Below are positions 48,914-57,739 of a stretch of DNA of 64,000 nucleotides, in pieces. Made by a program: the position numbers and the translations under genes. The notes under the pieces were generated by a model that worked only from the letters and a program-made list of their open reading frames with translations, had not been told where the DNA came from and did no database searches. Source of the stretch: Agrobacterium tumefaciens. GTDB taxonomy: Bacteria > Pseudomonadota > Alphaproteobacteria > Rhizobiales > Rhizobiaceae. The stretch's first letter is position 1; the number at the start of each line of letters is the position of its first letter. The stretch lies in NCBI RefSeq assembly GCF_005221385.1, contig NZ_CP039903.1, positions 248,001 to 312,000 on the forward strand, given 5' to 3'.

Positions 48914-49714
48914 GTGGGCGACGATATTTCCGAAACGATTGACGCCTTTCACCGGGGCCGGTTTCACATCCTTCAGCCGAAGGGCAGGGGGCACCGCGCC
49001 GGCATGGACGCCATGCTTCTGGCCTCGCTGGTGGCCGATGACCGCCCCTGCCGGATTGCCGATCTCGGTGCGGGCGCAGGTGCGGCGGGTTTTGCGGTTG
49101 CCGCCCGGCTGGAGACGGCCGAGGTAACGCTCTACGAACGTTCGCCGGAAATGGCGGATTTTGCCCGCCGCAGCCTGCTATTGCCGGAAAATGCTGGCTT
49201 TTCCGCTCGGCTAAGCGTGCGCGAGGCCGACGTGACGCTGCGGGCGAAAGCGCGTATCGAGGCGGGCTTGCCCGATGACTATTTCCATCACGTCATCATG
49301 AACCCGCCCTATAATGATGCGGGTGATCGCCGCACGCCGGATGCCCTGAAGGCCGAAGCCCACGCCATGACGCAGGGCCTGTTCGAGGACTGGATCAGAA
49401 CCGCAGGTGCGATCATGGTTTCGGGCGGGCAGTTGTCGCTGATTGCACGGCCACAATCGGTGGCGGACATCATTGCCGCCTGCGGCAGCCGCTTCGGCGG
49501 CATGGAGATTACCCTCATTCATCCACGTCCCGGCGAAGACGCGGTGCGCATGCTGGTTACCGCCATAAAGGGCTCGCGGGCGAGGCTGTCTTTTCGGGCC
49601 CCGCTCATCATGCATGCGACTGACAGCCACGCCTTTACCCCCTTCGTAGACGACCTGAACAATGGCCGTATCGCCTATCGCCGCAATGTAAAGGCAATCA
49701 AACCCGGCTTATAA
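48914..49714 (+). CDS. tRNA1(Val) N6-adenine methyltransferase-like (TrmN6)
   Basis: 266 residues, GTG start at 48914. SAM-binding RIADLGAGAGAAGFA near residue 45 and the catalytic MNPPYNDAG near residue 133, which mark an N6-adenine methylase of the TrmN6/YfiC group. Likely target A37 of tRNA-Val, but rRNA is possible. Follows DUF2007 directly and precedes sppA. Confidence 0.85.
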   Translation: MGDDISETIDAFHRGRFHILQPKGRGHRAGMDAMLLASLVADDRPCRIADLGAGAGAAGFAVAARLETAEVTLYERSPEMADFARRSLLLPENAGFSARLSVREADVTLRAKARIEAGLPDDYFHHVIMNPPYNDAGDRRTPDALKAEAHAMTQGLFEDWIRTAGAIMVSGGQLSLIARPQSVADIIAACGSRFGGMEITLIHPRPGEDAVRMLVTAIKGSRARLSFRAPLIMHATDSHAFTPFVDDLNNGRIAYRRNVKAIKPGL

Positions 49715-49803
49715 ATATCGCCGTTCCGCCGGCCGCACCATTGTGTTTTCCCGGGCGATACATACATGCCTGACGAACAGGCAAATGCTGCGAGGATTGA
49801 GTT

Positions 49804-50670
49804 GTGGGTTTTTTGAAGTATCTGGTACCGAAACGCTTTCGCAAAAAAGAACTCGTCATCCCTGTCGTGCGCATGCATGGTGCGATCATGGCGGGCGGCA
49901 GCCAGTTTCGCCCCGCGCTTAATCTAGCCTCCTATGCGCCGCTGCTTGAAAAGGCCTTCGCCATCAAGGACGCGCCGGCCGTCGCCATCTCGCTCAACTC
50001 TCCCGGCGGCTCTCCGGTGCAGGCGCGGATGATCTATAATCGCATCCGCCAGCTTGCCGAGGAAAACGAAAAGAAAGTCCTGATCTTCGTTGAGGATGTG
50101 GCGGCCTCCGGCGGCTACATGATCGCGCTTGCCGGTGATGAGATCATTGCCGACCCCACCTCCATCGTCGGCTCGATCGGCGTCGTCTCCGGCGGTTTCG
50201 GTTTCCCCGAAATGCTGCGGAAGATCGGCGTGGAGCGTCGCGTCTACACGGCCGGCGAAAACAAGGTCATCCTCGATCCCTTCCAGCCGGAAAAGGAAGG
50301 CGATATCGACTACCTGAAGTCGCTTCAGGTCGAAATCCACAATGTTTTCATCGATATGGTGAAGATGCGCCGCGGCGCGAAACTGGTGGACGATGAGACG
50401 ATCTTCTCCGGTCTGTTCTGGACCGGCATGCGCGGTCTCGATATTGGCCTGATCGACGGGCTGGGCGATATGCGCGAGGTGTTGCGCCGTCGTTACGGCG
50501 AAAAGGTCAAGCTCCAGCTCGTCAGCGGCGGGCGCACCCTGTTCGGCAAAAAAGTGCCGGGCGTGAATGCGGCACTCGGGCTGAATGGCGAAAGGCTCGC
50601 TGCAGGGGCAGTCTCGGGACTTGCGGAGGTTGCCGAAGAAAAGGCATTGTGGTCGCGTTTCGGTCTTTGA
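49804..50670 (+). CDS. sppA: Signal peptide peptidase SppA-type S49 serine protease
   Basis: 288 residues, GTG start. The ClpP-like fold has LNSPGGSPVQARMI, the nucleophile Ser in DVAASGGYMIA near residue 102, and the Lys in GENKVILDPFQP near residue 155. It digests released signal peptides or membrane fragments. No obvious signal or long membrane segment is seen at the N-terminus, so association with the membrane may be peripheral. Confidence 0.9.
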   Translation: MGFLKYLVPKRFRKKELVIPVVRMHGAIMAGGSQFRPALNLASYAPLLEKAFAIKDAPAVAISLNSPGGSPVQARMIYNRIRQLAEENEKKVLIFVEDVAASGGYMIALAGDEIIADPTSIVGSIGVVSGGFGFPEMLRKIGVERRVYTAGENKVILDPFQPEKEGDIDYLKSLQVEIHNVFIDMVKMRRGAKLVDDETIFSGLFWTGMRGLDIGLIDGLGDMREVLRRRYGEKVKLQLVSGGRTLFGKKVPGVNAALGLNGERLAAGAVSGLAEVAEEKALWSRFGL

Positions 50671-50690
50671 TGTCGCGGGAATAGAGCCTT

Positions 50691-50885
50691 ATGGCGCAGC
50701 TGATTACAATCATCCTTCTGGTGGTGGGATCCATCATCCTTTACCGCCGCTTTGTGCGCGATGCGCAAAAGCTGTCTGCAAAATCGAAACAGCGCGAAAA
50801 GGAACGCGAAACCGGTGCCATCGGCACGCTGATCAAGGACCCGGAGACCGGCGAATATCGCGTCAAGCGCGAGGATGATGCGTAA
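50691..50885 (+). CDS. Small single-span membrane protein
   Basis: 64 residues: an N-terminal membrane segment LITIILLVVGSIILYRR, then a charged helix with KQREKERE, and a hydrophilic end. It is 20 bases after sppA, so probably in the same transcript. Function unknown. Confidence 0.7.
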   Translation: MAQLITIILLVVGSIILYRRFVRDAQKLSAKSKQREKERETGAIGTLIKDPETGEYRVKREDDA

Positions 50886-51093
50886 CCGCGGGCGCGAAGC
50901 GACGCGTTGCGCCAGCATCGGGGCTTAAGTCACAGGTTAACCCAAAAAGCAGCTTGTTCAGATATACCCCAATTTCTGCAAGTATTTTTGCAGGATTTAT
51001 GCAACTACTGGTCCACGATATTTGAGATTGATCTGCAGCGCTTCGCCCAAAGCCGGCTGAAGCCTCGCACGAGGTTGCTGGACGGGGTATTTT

Positions 51094-52074
51094 TTGCAGA
51101 AAGTTCATTCCATTCAGTTTTTGCGAGCAGTCGCAGCGCTGGCCGTCATGTTTTTCCACATTGCCGGCACGCCTTTCACGATCGGCGCAGCCGGAGTGGA
51201 TGTTTTCTTCGTCATATCGGGATTTGTCATGGGGCTGGTCGCTGACAAGTCGCCGCCCGGCAAGTTCCTGCGCCATCGTCTCTTCCGTATCGTGCCGCTT
51301 TACTGGGCCATCACATTCGTCATGTGCCTTGGCGCACTGGCCGGGGTGTTTTCCACCTTCACCTTCACAATGGAACATCTCTGGAAATCACTGCTCTTTG
51401 TCCCCTATGTCAACGCTGCGGGCCAAGTGACGCCGCTGGTGCTGGTGGGCTGGACGCTGAATATGGAGATATTCTTCTATCTCGTTTTCGCGCTGGGTCT
51501 TGCATTGCGTGCGCCGATCTCCGTAACCGTCGTCATCCTGTCGGCAATGGTGGCCGTGGGGCAAATGGCGGACTGGCAATCGCCGTTCATGCAGATTTGG
51601 GCATCGCCCCTGCTGCTGGAATTCCTCGCCGGGCTTATCCTGTCCCGGATTGCCTTTGCGGGCATGCGCAGTGGCATCGCCGCTCTGGCCCTGTCTTTTG
51701 TCGGTTTTGTTTTCGCGGCCGGTATCGGTGAGCAATTTGGCCTTTTGCGCATACTGAGCTGGGGTTTGCCTGCCTTTCTGCTCGTTGCGGGTTGTGTCTG
51801 GATCGAAAGAGCCGGTGGCTGGCCGGAATCGTGGCTGAAGCCTTTCGAAATTGTTGGCGACGCCTCCTATGCGCTTTATCTCCTGCATGGTCTGGTCATT
51901 TCGATAGTCCTGAAGGTCATTGCGCCGGGCTTTGCGGCGAGCATCGTGATCGTTGTTGTTGCACTGGCTGTGTCTATTGCGGCGCATATTCTGTTCGAAA
52001 AGCCCGTCATCAGGCTTTTCAGAAAGTTCGCCGATCGCGGTGTCGCAAGTTCACGCGCAGAAGCTGCGGGCTGA
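51094..52074 (+). CDS. Acyltransferase 3 family membrane protein
   Basis: 326 residues with about ten membrane segments. SIQFLRAVAALAVMFFH at the N-terminus, GVDVFFVISGF and FLRHRLFRIVPLYW, all usual for OatA/ExoZ-like O-acyltransferases. It acetylates or acylates a surface polysaccharide, lipid or glycan. The start is TTG 51094, with no ATG in frame near the beginning. Substrate unknown. Confidence 0.82.
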   Translation: MQKVHSIQFLRAVAALAVMFFHIAGTPFTIGAAGVDVFFVISGFVMGLVADKSPPGKFLRHRLFRIVPLYWAITFVMCLGALAGVFSTFTFTMEHLWKSLLFVPYVNAAGQVTPLVLVGWTLNMEIFFYLVFALGLALRAPISVTVVILSAMVAVGQMADWQSPFMQIWASPLLLEFLAGLILSRIAFAGMRSGIAALALSFVGFVFAAGIGEQFGLLRILSWGLPAFLLVAGCVWIERAGGWPESWLKPFEIVGDASYALYLLHGLVISIVLKVIAPGFAASIVIVVVALAVSIAAHILFEKPVIRLFRKFADRGVASSRAEAAG

Positions 52075-52195
52075 TCAGCCGAGGGCCGAAGGCGGCTTAT
52101 GCATAAAACCTTGACCCCCACGCCATGCCGTGGCACGTGTCCGCATCCGAAGTAAGTCAGTGCTTACTTGTCCTCCTAACGCCGCGATGACTGCA

Positions 52196-53149
52196 ATGAC
52201 CGATATTCCAGACCATATGAACCCGAAGCGTTCCTTTCAGGCGCTGATCCTGACGCTGCACAATTACTGGGCCGATAAGGGCTGCGCGGTGTTGCAGCCT
52301 TACGATATGGAAGTGGGCGCGGGTACATTTCATCCGGCAACGACGCTGCGCGCACTCGGCCCGAAGCCGTGGAAGGCCGCCTATGTGCAGCCGTCGCGTC
52401 GTCCTTCCGACGGTCGTTACGGCGAAAACCCCAACCGTTTGCAGCACTATTACCAGTACCAGGTCATTCTGAAGCCCAACCCGTCGAACCTGCAGGAACT
52501 CTATCTCGGTTCGCTGAAGGCAATCGGTCTCGATCCGTTGCTGCATGACGTACGCTTCGTTGAAGACGACTGGGAAAGCCCGACGCTCGGCGCCTGGGGT
52601 CTTGGCTGGGAATGCTGGTGCGACGGAATGGAAGTCTCGCAATTCACCTACTTCCAGCAGGTCTGTGGCATCGAATGCTCGCCGGTTGCCGGCGAGTTGA
52701 CCTATGGTCTGGAGCGTCTGGCCATGTATGTTCAGGGCGTCGACAATGTCTACGACCTGAACTTCAACGGCCGCGAGGGTGAAGAGAAGATTTCCTATGG
52801 CGACGTCTTTTTGCAGGCCGAGCAGGAATATTCCCGCCACAACTTCGAATTTGCCGATACCGGCATGCTGCATCGGCATTTCATCGACGCCGAAAAAGAA
52901 TGCCAGGCGCTGCTCGCCGCCGGCGCACCTGATGATAACGACAACCAGCGCCTGCACAAATGCGTTTTCCCGGCCTATGACCAGTGCATCAAGGCAAGCC
53001 ACGTCTTCAACCTTCTGGATGCGCGCGGCGTGATCTCGGTGACGGAGCGCCAGAGCTATATCCTGCGCGTGCGCACGCTGGCGAAAGCCTGCGGCGAGGC
53101 CTTCCTGCTGACGGATGCGGGCGGGCTGAACTGGAACAGGGCCGCCTGA
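52196..53149 (+). CDS. glyQ: Glycine--tRNA ligase alpha subunit
   Basis: 317 residues. [56 protein letters not shown] and [22 protein letters not shown] are alpha-subunit signatures. Together with GlyS it charges tRNA-Gly as an alpha2beta2 enzyme. Starts at 52187, 52196 and 52217 are all possible; none has a strong binding site. It is separated from glyS by 4.6 kb. Confidence 0.95.
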   Translation: MTDIPDHMNPKRSFQALILTLHNYWADKGCAVLQPYDMEVGAGTFHPATTLRALGPKPWKAAYVQPSRRPSDGRYGENPNRLQHYYQYQVILKPNPSNLQELYLGSLKAIGLDPLLHDVRFVEDDWESPTLGAWGLGWECWCDGMEVSQFTYFQQVCGIECSPVAGELTYGLERLAMYVQGVDNVYDLNFNGREGEEKISYGDVFLQAEQEYSRHNFEFADTGMLHRHFIDAEKECQALLAAGAPDDNDNQRLHKCVFPAYDQCIKASHVFNLLDARGVISVTERQSYILRVRTLAKACGEAFLLTDAGGLNWNRAA

Positions 53150-53190
53150 TTTTTGAAGGCGAGTTCAAGCCAGACTTTTAATGAAAATGG

Positions 53191-53218
53191 AAGGCCGTTC
53201 TTGACGGCCTTTTATTTT
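53191..53218 (+). terminator. Rho-independent terminator of glyQ
   Basis: AAGGCCGT / ACGGCCTT stem with a TCTTG loop, then TTATTTT. Confidence 0.8.
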
Positions 53219-53257
53219 GTGTGGATTGGTATCCTTAATATAGCAGTGGGTTTAACC

Positions 53258-53641
53258 GTGAATAATATTAGAAATTTCTGTTTTTTATTTGTGCTTACAC
53301 TCGGATGCATTTTCGGCAATGGCGCGGCTGCGGAAACGACAGACTGGATGAGCGGCAAGGATGCCTTTGCCCGCGCCGACAAACTGCGTTCTTTCGGAAT
53401 GATCGTCACCCGCATGGAATGCAAGGATAGCGGCCAGCGCTCTCTCGATGTGGGCAGCGCGCTCGTCCGCATGCACTACACGCGTAATACGAAAATGCTC
53501 GACTGGGTCATTGACGGCTGGAATCATCTGGAAGGAAACAAGGAATATTGGGCCGAGCGCGGCTACAGGCTTGCCTCCTATACTCTTTTTGTACGCAAGG
53601 TATCCGGTCTGAAGTTATATTGTACCGTCTTTTATAAATAA
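53258..53641 (+). CDS. Small secreted hypothetical protein
   Basis: 127 residues from GTG 53258, downstream of the glyQ terminator. A signal peptide (FCFLFVLTLGCIFGNGAAAE, cleavage near residue 23), then a mature part with two Cys (RMECKDSG and LYCTVFYK) that could form a disulfide. The N-terminal coding region is AT-richer than the surrounding genes. No family recognised. Confidence 0.6.
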   Translation: MNNIRNFCFLFVLTLGCIFGNGAAAETTDWMSGKDAFARADKLRSFGMIVTRMECKDSGQRSLDVGSALVRMHYTRNTKMLDWVIDGWNHLEGNKEYWAERGYRLASYTLFVRKVSGLKLYCTVFYK

Positions 53642-53761
53642 CGGGTGTTTGCTTCTCGCGGCGTCTCTCTTCCGGCAAAAACACAGAGAATGACCGAAGC
53701 CTCATGACTTTGCGGGAATGAGCGGCTATCGTGCGCGCATCGAAGCTGGGAATCGCAATTC

Positions 53762-54313
53762 ATGTTCATCACGCTGGCAATCATCGCGGCAATCGCGCTT
53801 TATGTCGTCTTCATCTATAACGGGCTGGTCAAGGCGCGGCAGATGAAGGAAGAGGCGTGGTCGGGCATCGACGTGCAGCTGAAGCGCCGCGCCGATCTCA
53901 TCCCCAACCTCATCGAGACCGTGAAGGGTTACGCGGCACATGAAAAGAGCACCTTCGAGGAGGTGATCGCCATGCGCAACCGGGCGCAGGCCGTGCCGGC
54001 AGGGGATGTCGAAGGCCGCGCCCAGGCGGAAGGGCTGCTGTCGCAGGCGCTCGGCAAACTCTTCGCGCTCGCCGAAGCCTATCCCGACCTCAAGGCCAAT
54101 ACGAACTTCCTGGAATTGCAGCGTTCGCTTGAAACCATCGAAGGCGAGCTCCAGATGTCGCGCCGTTATTACAATGGCGCCGCCCGCGATCTCAACGTCA
54201 AGGTGGAAAGCTTCCCGTCCAATCTGGTTGCAGGCCAGTTCGGATTTGCCAAGGCGCCCTATTTCGAGATCGAGAACCCGGCTGACCGCGCCGTGCCGAC
54301 AGTGAAGTTCTAA
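53762..54313 (+). CDS. lemA: LemA family protein
   Basis: 183 residues. An N-terminal membrane segment and QLKRRADLIPNLIETVKGYA, with FLELQRSLETIEGELQMSRRYYN, are LemA signatures. LemA proteins form a helical bundle exposed outside the inner membrane, of unknown function. DUF2207 proteins often lie close, as here (55699). Confidence 0.93.
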   Translation: MFITLAIIAAIALYVVFIYNGLVKARQMKEEAWSGIDVQLKRRADLIPNLIETVKGYAAHEKSTFEEVIAMRNRAQAVPAGDVEGRAQAEGLLSQALGKLFALAEAYPDLKANTNFLELQRSLETIEGELQMSRRYYNGAARDLNVKVESFPSNLVAGQFGFAKAPYFEIENPADRAVPTVKF

Positions 54314-54397
54314 GGGTACTGCCCCCGCGGCTTAAAACCTCCCGCTCAAATTCCGATAATCCGGCTCTTCGCCGCATTCATTGACAAGACGACAATC

Positions 54398-55675
54398 ATG
54401 ATCGAATTGACCATCACCCCACCCGGCCACCCGCTTTCCGGCAAGGTCGAACCGCCCGGCTCCAAATCCATCACCAACCGTGCGCTTCTCTTGGCTGGTC
54501 TTGCCAAGGGCAAAAGCCGTTTGACCGGCGCACTGAAAAGCGATGACACGCTTTATATGGCAGAAGCCCTGCGCGAGATGGGCGTGAAGGTCACCGAGCC
54601 TGATGCCACGACCTTCGTGGTGGAAGGCACGGGCGTTTTGCAACAGCCGGAAAAGCCGCTTTTCCTCGGCAATGCCGGCACCGCCACGCGCTTCCTCACT
54701 GCCGCTGCCGCACTTGTGGATGGTGCCGTCATCATCGATGGCGACGAGCATATGCGCAAACGCCCGATCATGCCGCTGGTGGAGGCGCTGCGTTCGCTCG
54801 GCGTCGAAGCGGAAGCGCCGACCGGTTGCCCGCCCGTCACGGTCTGCGGCAAGGGCACGGGTTTCCCGAAGGGCAGCGTCACCATCGATGCCAACCTGTC
54901 CAGCCAATATGTGTCGGCACTTCTGATGGCCGCCGCCTGCGGCGACAAGCCTGTCGATATCATCCTCAAGGGCGAGGAAATCGGCGCGAAAGGCTATATC
55001 GACCTCACCACATCAGCCATGGAAGCCTTCGGTGCCAAGATTGAGCGGGTCAGCAACGCCATCTGGCGCGTGCATCCGACCGGCTATACCGCGACGGATT
55101 TCCACATCGAGCCGGATGCCTCCGCCGCCACCTATCTCTGGGGCGCGGAACTTCTGACCGGTGGTGCGATCGATATCGGCACGCCCGCCGACAAGTTCAC
55201 CCAGCCGGATGCCAAGGCCTACGACGTCATGGCCAAGTTCCCGCATCTGCCCGCCGAAATCGACGGTTCGCAGATGCAGGACGCCATTCCCACCATCGCG
55301 GTTCTTGCTGCCTTCAACGAAACGCCGGTGCGCTTCGTCGGCATCGCCAACCTGCGCGTCAAGGAGTGCGACCGTATCCGTGCCGTTTCGCTCGGCCTCA
55401 ACGAAATCCGCGATGGTCTGGCACATGAAGAAGGCGACGACCTGATCGTGCATGCCGATCCCGCACTTGCAGGCCAGACGGTCGATGCTTCCATCGACAC
55501 CTTCGCCGATCATCGCATCGCCATGAGCTTTGCGCTGGCGGCGCTGAAGATCGGCGGCATCGCCATCCAGAACCCGGCCTGCGTGGCCAAGACCTATCCC
55601 GGTTACTGGAAGGCGCTCGCCTCGCTCGGCGTCGATTACACGGAAAAGGAAAGCGCTGCCGAGCCGCAGCACTGA
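54398..55675 (+). CDS. aroA: 3-phosphoshikimate 1-carboxyvinyltransferase (EPSP synthase), class-I-like
   Basis: 425 residues. PPGSKSITNRALLLAGLA (PEP and shikimate-phosphate site), FLGNAGTATRFLTAA near residue 90, SSQYVSALLMAA, LRVKECDRI and FADHRIAMSFAL are EPSP synthase motifs. It couples shikimate 3-phosphate with PEP. The PEP-site loop has GNAGTA, the class-I (E. coli-like) form, not the GNAATGCR of the class-II enzyme known from Agrobacterium strain CP4; the residue aligned with the conserved Pro101 is Phe. It may be a second EPSP synthase in the genome or the sole one. Confidence 0.9.
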   Translation: MIELTITPPGHPLSGKVEPPGSKSITNRALLLAGLAKGKSRLTGALKSDDTLYMAEALREMGVKVTEPDATTFVVEGTGVLQQPEKPLFLGNAGTATRFLTAAAALVDGAVIIDGDEHMRKRPIMPLVEALRSLGVEAEAPTGCPPVTVCGKGTGFPKGSVTIDANLSSQYVSALLMAAACGDKPVDIILKGEEIGAKGYIDLTTSAMEAFGAKIERVSNAIWRVHPTGYTATDFHIEPDASAATYLWGAELLTGGAIDIGTPADKFTQPDAKAYDVMAKFPHLPAEIDGSQMQDAIPTIAVLAAFNETPVRFVGIANLRVKECDRIRAVSLGLNEIRDGLAHEEGDDLIVHADPALAGQTVDASIDTFADHRIAMSFALAALKIGGIAIQNPACVAKTYPGYWKALASLGVDYTEKESAAEPQH

Positions 55676-55698
55676 AGCCAATGAGGAGGGATCGCCCC

Positions 55699-57639
55699 GT
55701 GAAGACCATCGCCGCAAGACTTCTCGCGCTGTTCGTCTTCCTGGGCGTCGCCTTTCCGGCCCTAGCGGAGGAATTCATCCGCTCCTACCATTCCGTCGTC
55801 GAGGTGGCGGCGGATGGCAAGCTGGCGGTGACGGAAACCATCACCGCCCGCGCCGAAGGCCAGAACATCAAGCGCGGCATCTTCCGCGATTTTCCGCTTT
55901 ATGCGCTGGACGCGAATAACCGCCGCACGAAGGTGGATTTCAACGTCGTTTCGGTCGAGCGCGATGGCACGCCGGAAAGCTGGCGCACCGAAAATATTGA
56001 TGGCGGCATCCGGATCTATACCGGCAGCGCCGACCGTTTTCTGCCGACCGGCGAACATGTCTTCCAGATCACCTACACCACCGCCCGGCAAATCCGTTAT
56101 TTCAGCGATTATGACGAGCTGACCTGGAACGTCACCGGTAATGGCTGGCAATTCCCGATGGGCGAGATTTCCGCGACCATCACTCTGCCGCAGGGCGTCA
56201 AGGCCACCGATACCGCCGTCTTCACCGGCCCGCTTGGCGCGAAGGGCAAGGATGCGCGCATTCTGAACGAAGGCAACGAGGTGTTCTTCGCCTCCACCCG
56301 CCCGTTTACGGTTGGCGAGGGCATGACGGTTGCCGTCAAGCTGCCCAAGGGTGCGATTGCCGCCCCCGATACCTCGCAGGAGGCGGGCTGGTGGCTGCGG
56401 GATAATCTCGCCATCCTGCTTTCGGGCGGCGGGCTTCTGGCTGTGCTGTTTTATTACCTGCGGGCATGGTTCGCCGTTGGCCGCGATCCGGCGAAGGGCG
56501 TGGTCGTGCCGCGCTGGGATGCGCCGGAGGGCCTTTCTCCGGCTCTCGTCAATTATGTCGACAACAGGGGTTTTTCCGGCGCTGGCTGGACGGCACTCTC
56601 TGCCTCGGCCCTTGATCTGGCGGTAAAAGGCTATGTCGTTCTGGAAGATCTGAAGAACTCCATCGTCATTCGCCGCACGGAAAAGGCAGCCGCCGCCGAT
56701 CTGCCGACTGGGCAGAAGACGCTGCTTTCCTCCATCGGCGGTCCGGGCGAGACGCTCACCATCGACAAGGCCCATGGTGCGGAGGTCGAAAAGGTCGGCA
56801 AGCAGTTCCGCGCAGCGATTGAAAAAGAGCATCGGGGCAAATATTACCACAGCAATTCCGGTTATATTTTCTTCGGCATCTTCTTCAGCATCGCCCTCAT
56901 CGTTGCAACACTGGTCTTCGGCGATCTGGATGAGTTTGCCATTGCCGCCGTGCTGGTCTTCGGCTTTTTCGCCTTCTTCTTCAGCATCCTGTCGATCGGC
57001 ATCGGCCGGCAGTTCTCGCGCGGCGCATCTCTGAGGAAACGCATCGGCGGTATCGTCATGCTGGCCTTTGCCGGTTTCGTGGCTTTTTCAGCCATCGGCG
57101 GCATCGCCACACAAGTCCTGCTGGATGTGACGCATGACACCAAGTCGCTGGCGCTGGCGGCTATCGGTGGCATCGTGCTTACCAATGCGCTTTTCCTGTT
57201 TCTGATGGGGGCGCCCACACCGCTCGGCCGCAAGCTGATGGACGGCATCGAAGGCCTTAGAACCTATCTGACGCTGGCGGAAAAAGACCGGATGAACATG
57301 GCGGCCGCTCCCGCCATGTCGCCGCAGCATTTCGAGACGCTGTTGCCCTATGCCGTGGCGCTCGGCGTTGAAAAACCGTGGAGCCGCACCTTCGAGACCT
57401 GGCTCGCAACAGCTGCCGCAGGTGCCGCCGTGGCAAGTTATGCGCCCGGTTGGTATTTGGGCAGCAATTACGGCAGCTTCGGCGACAGGATCGGCGGCTT
57501 TTCCACCTCCATGGCGAGCACCATCGCCTCCACCATCCCACAACCCGTCAGTTCGTCCAACTCCAGCTTTTCGGGCGGTGGCGGCGGCGGCGGTTTTTCC
57601 GGCTCCGGTGGCGGCGGCGGTGGTGGCGGCGGCTGGTGA
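55699..57639 (+). CDS. DUF2207 membrane protein with Gly-rich tail
   Basis: 646 residues from GTG 55699, which has AGGAGG 10 bases upstream. A signal peptide (cleavage after FPALAEE), an exposed beta-rich DUF2207 domain (about 25-220), a membrane segment near 240, a cytosolic region, three more segments (about 395-510), and a C-terminal glycine tail (GGGGGGGFSGSGG) of about 25 residues. The GTG start lies 24 bases after the aroA stop. Function unknown, frequently paired with LemA. Confidence 0.85.
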   Translation: MKTIAARLLALFVFLGVAFPALAEEFIRSYHSVVEVAADGKLAVTETITARAEGQNIKRGIFRDFPLYALDANNRRTKVDFNVVSVERDGTPESWRTENIDGGIRIYTGSADRFLPTGEHVFQITYTTARQIRYFSDYDELTWNVTGNGWQFPMGEISATITLPQGVKATDTAVFTGPLGAKGKDARILNEGNEVFFASTRPFTVGEGMTVAVKLPKGAIAAPDTSQEAGWWLRDNLAILLSGGGLLAVLFYYLRAWFAVGRDPAKGVVVPRWDAPEGLSPALVNYVDNRGFSGAGWTALSASALDLAVKGYVVLEDLKNSIVIRRTEKAAAADLPTGQKTLLSSIGGPGETLTIDKAHGAEVEKVGKQFRAAIEKEHRGKYYHSNSGYIFFGIFFSIALIVATLVFGDLDEFAIAAVLVFGFFAFFFSILSIGIGRQFSRGASLRKRIGGIVMLAFAGFVAFSAIGGIATQVLLDVTHDTKSLALAAIGGIVLTNALFLFLMGAPTPLGRKLMDGIEGLRTYLTLAEKDRMNMAAAPAMSPQHFETLLPYAVALGVEKPWSRTFETWLATAAAGAAVASYAPGWYLGSNYGSFGDRIGGFSTSMASTIASTIPQPVSSSNSSFSGGGGGGGFSGSGGGGGGGGGW

Positions 57640-57739
57640 AGCCTGCCAGCGGTAATTTAACCGAATGCCTTGGTGACTTTTGCCGCGTTGCTTGCTAAGC
57701 CGACCGCAATCGTCCGACAACAGATAAAGTCCTGATCCC

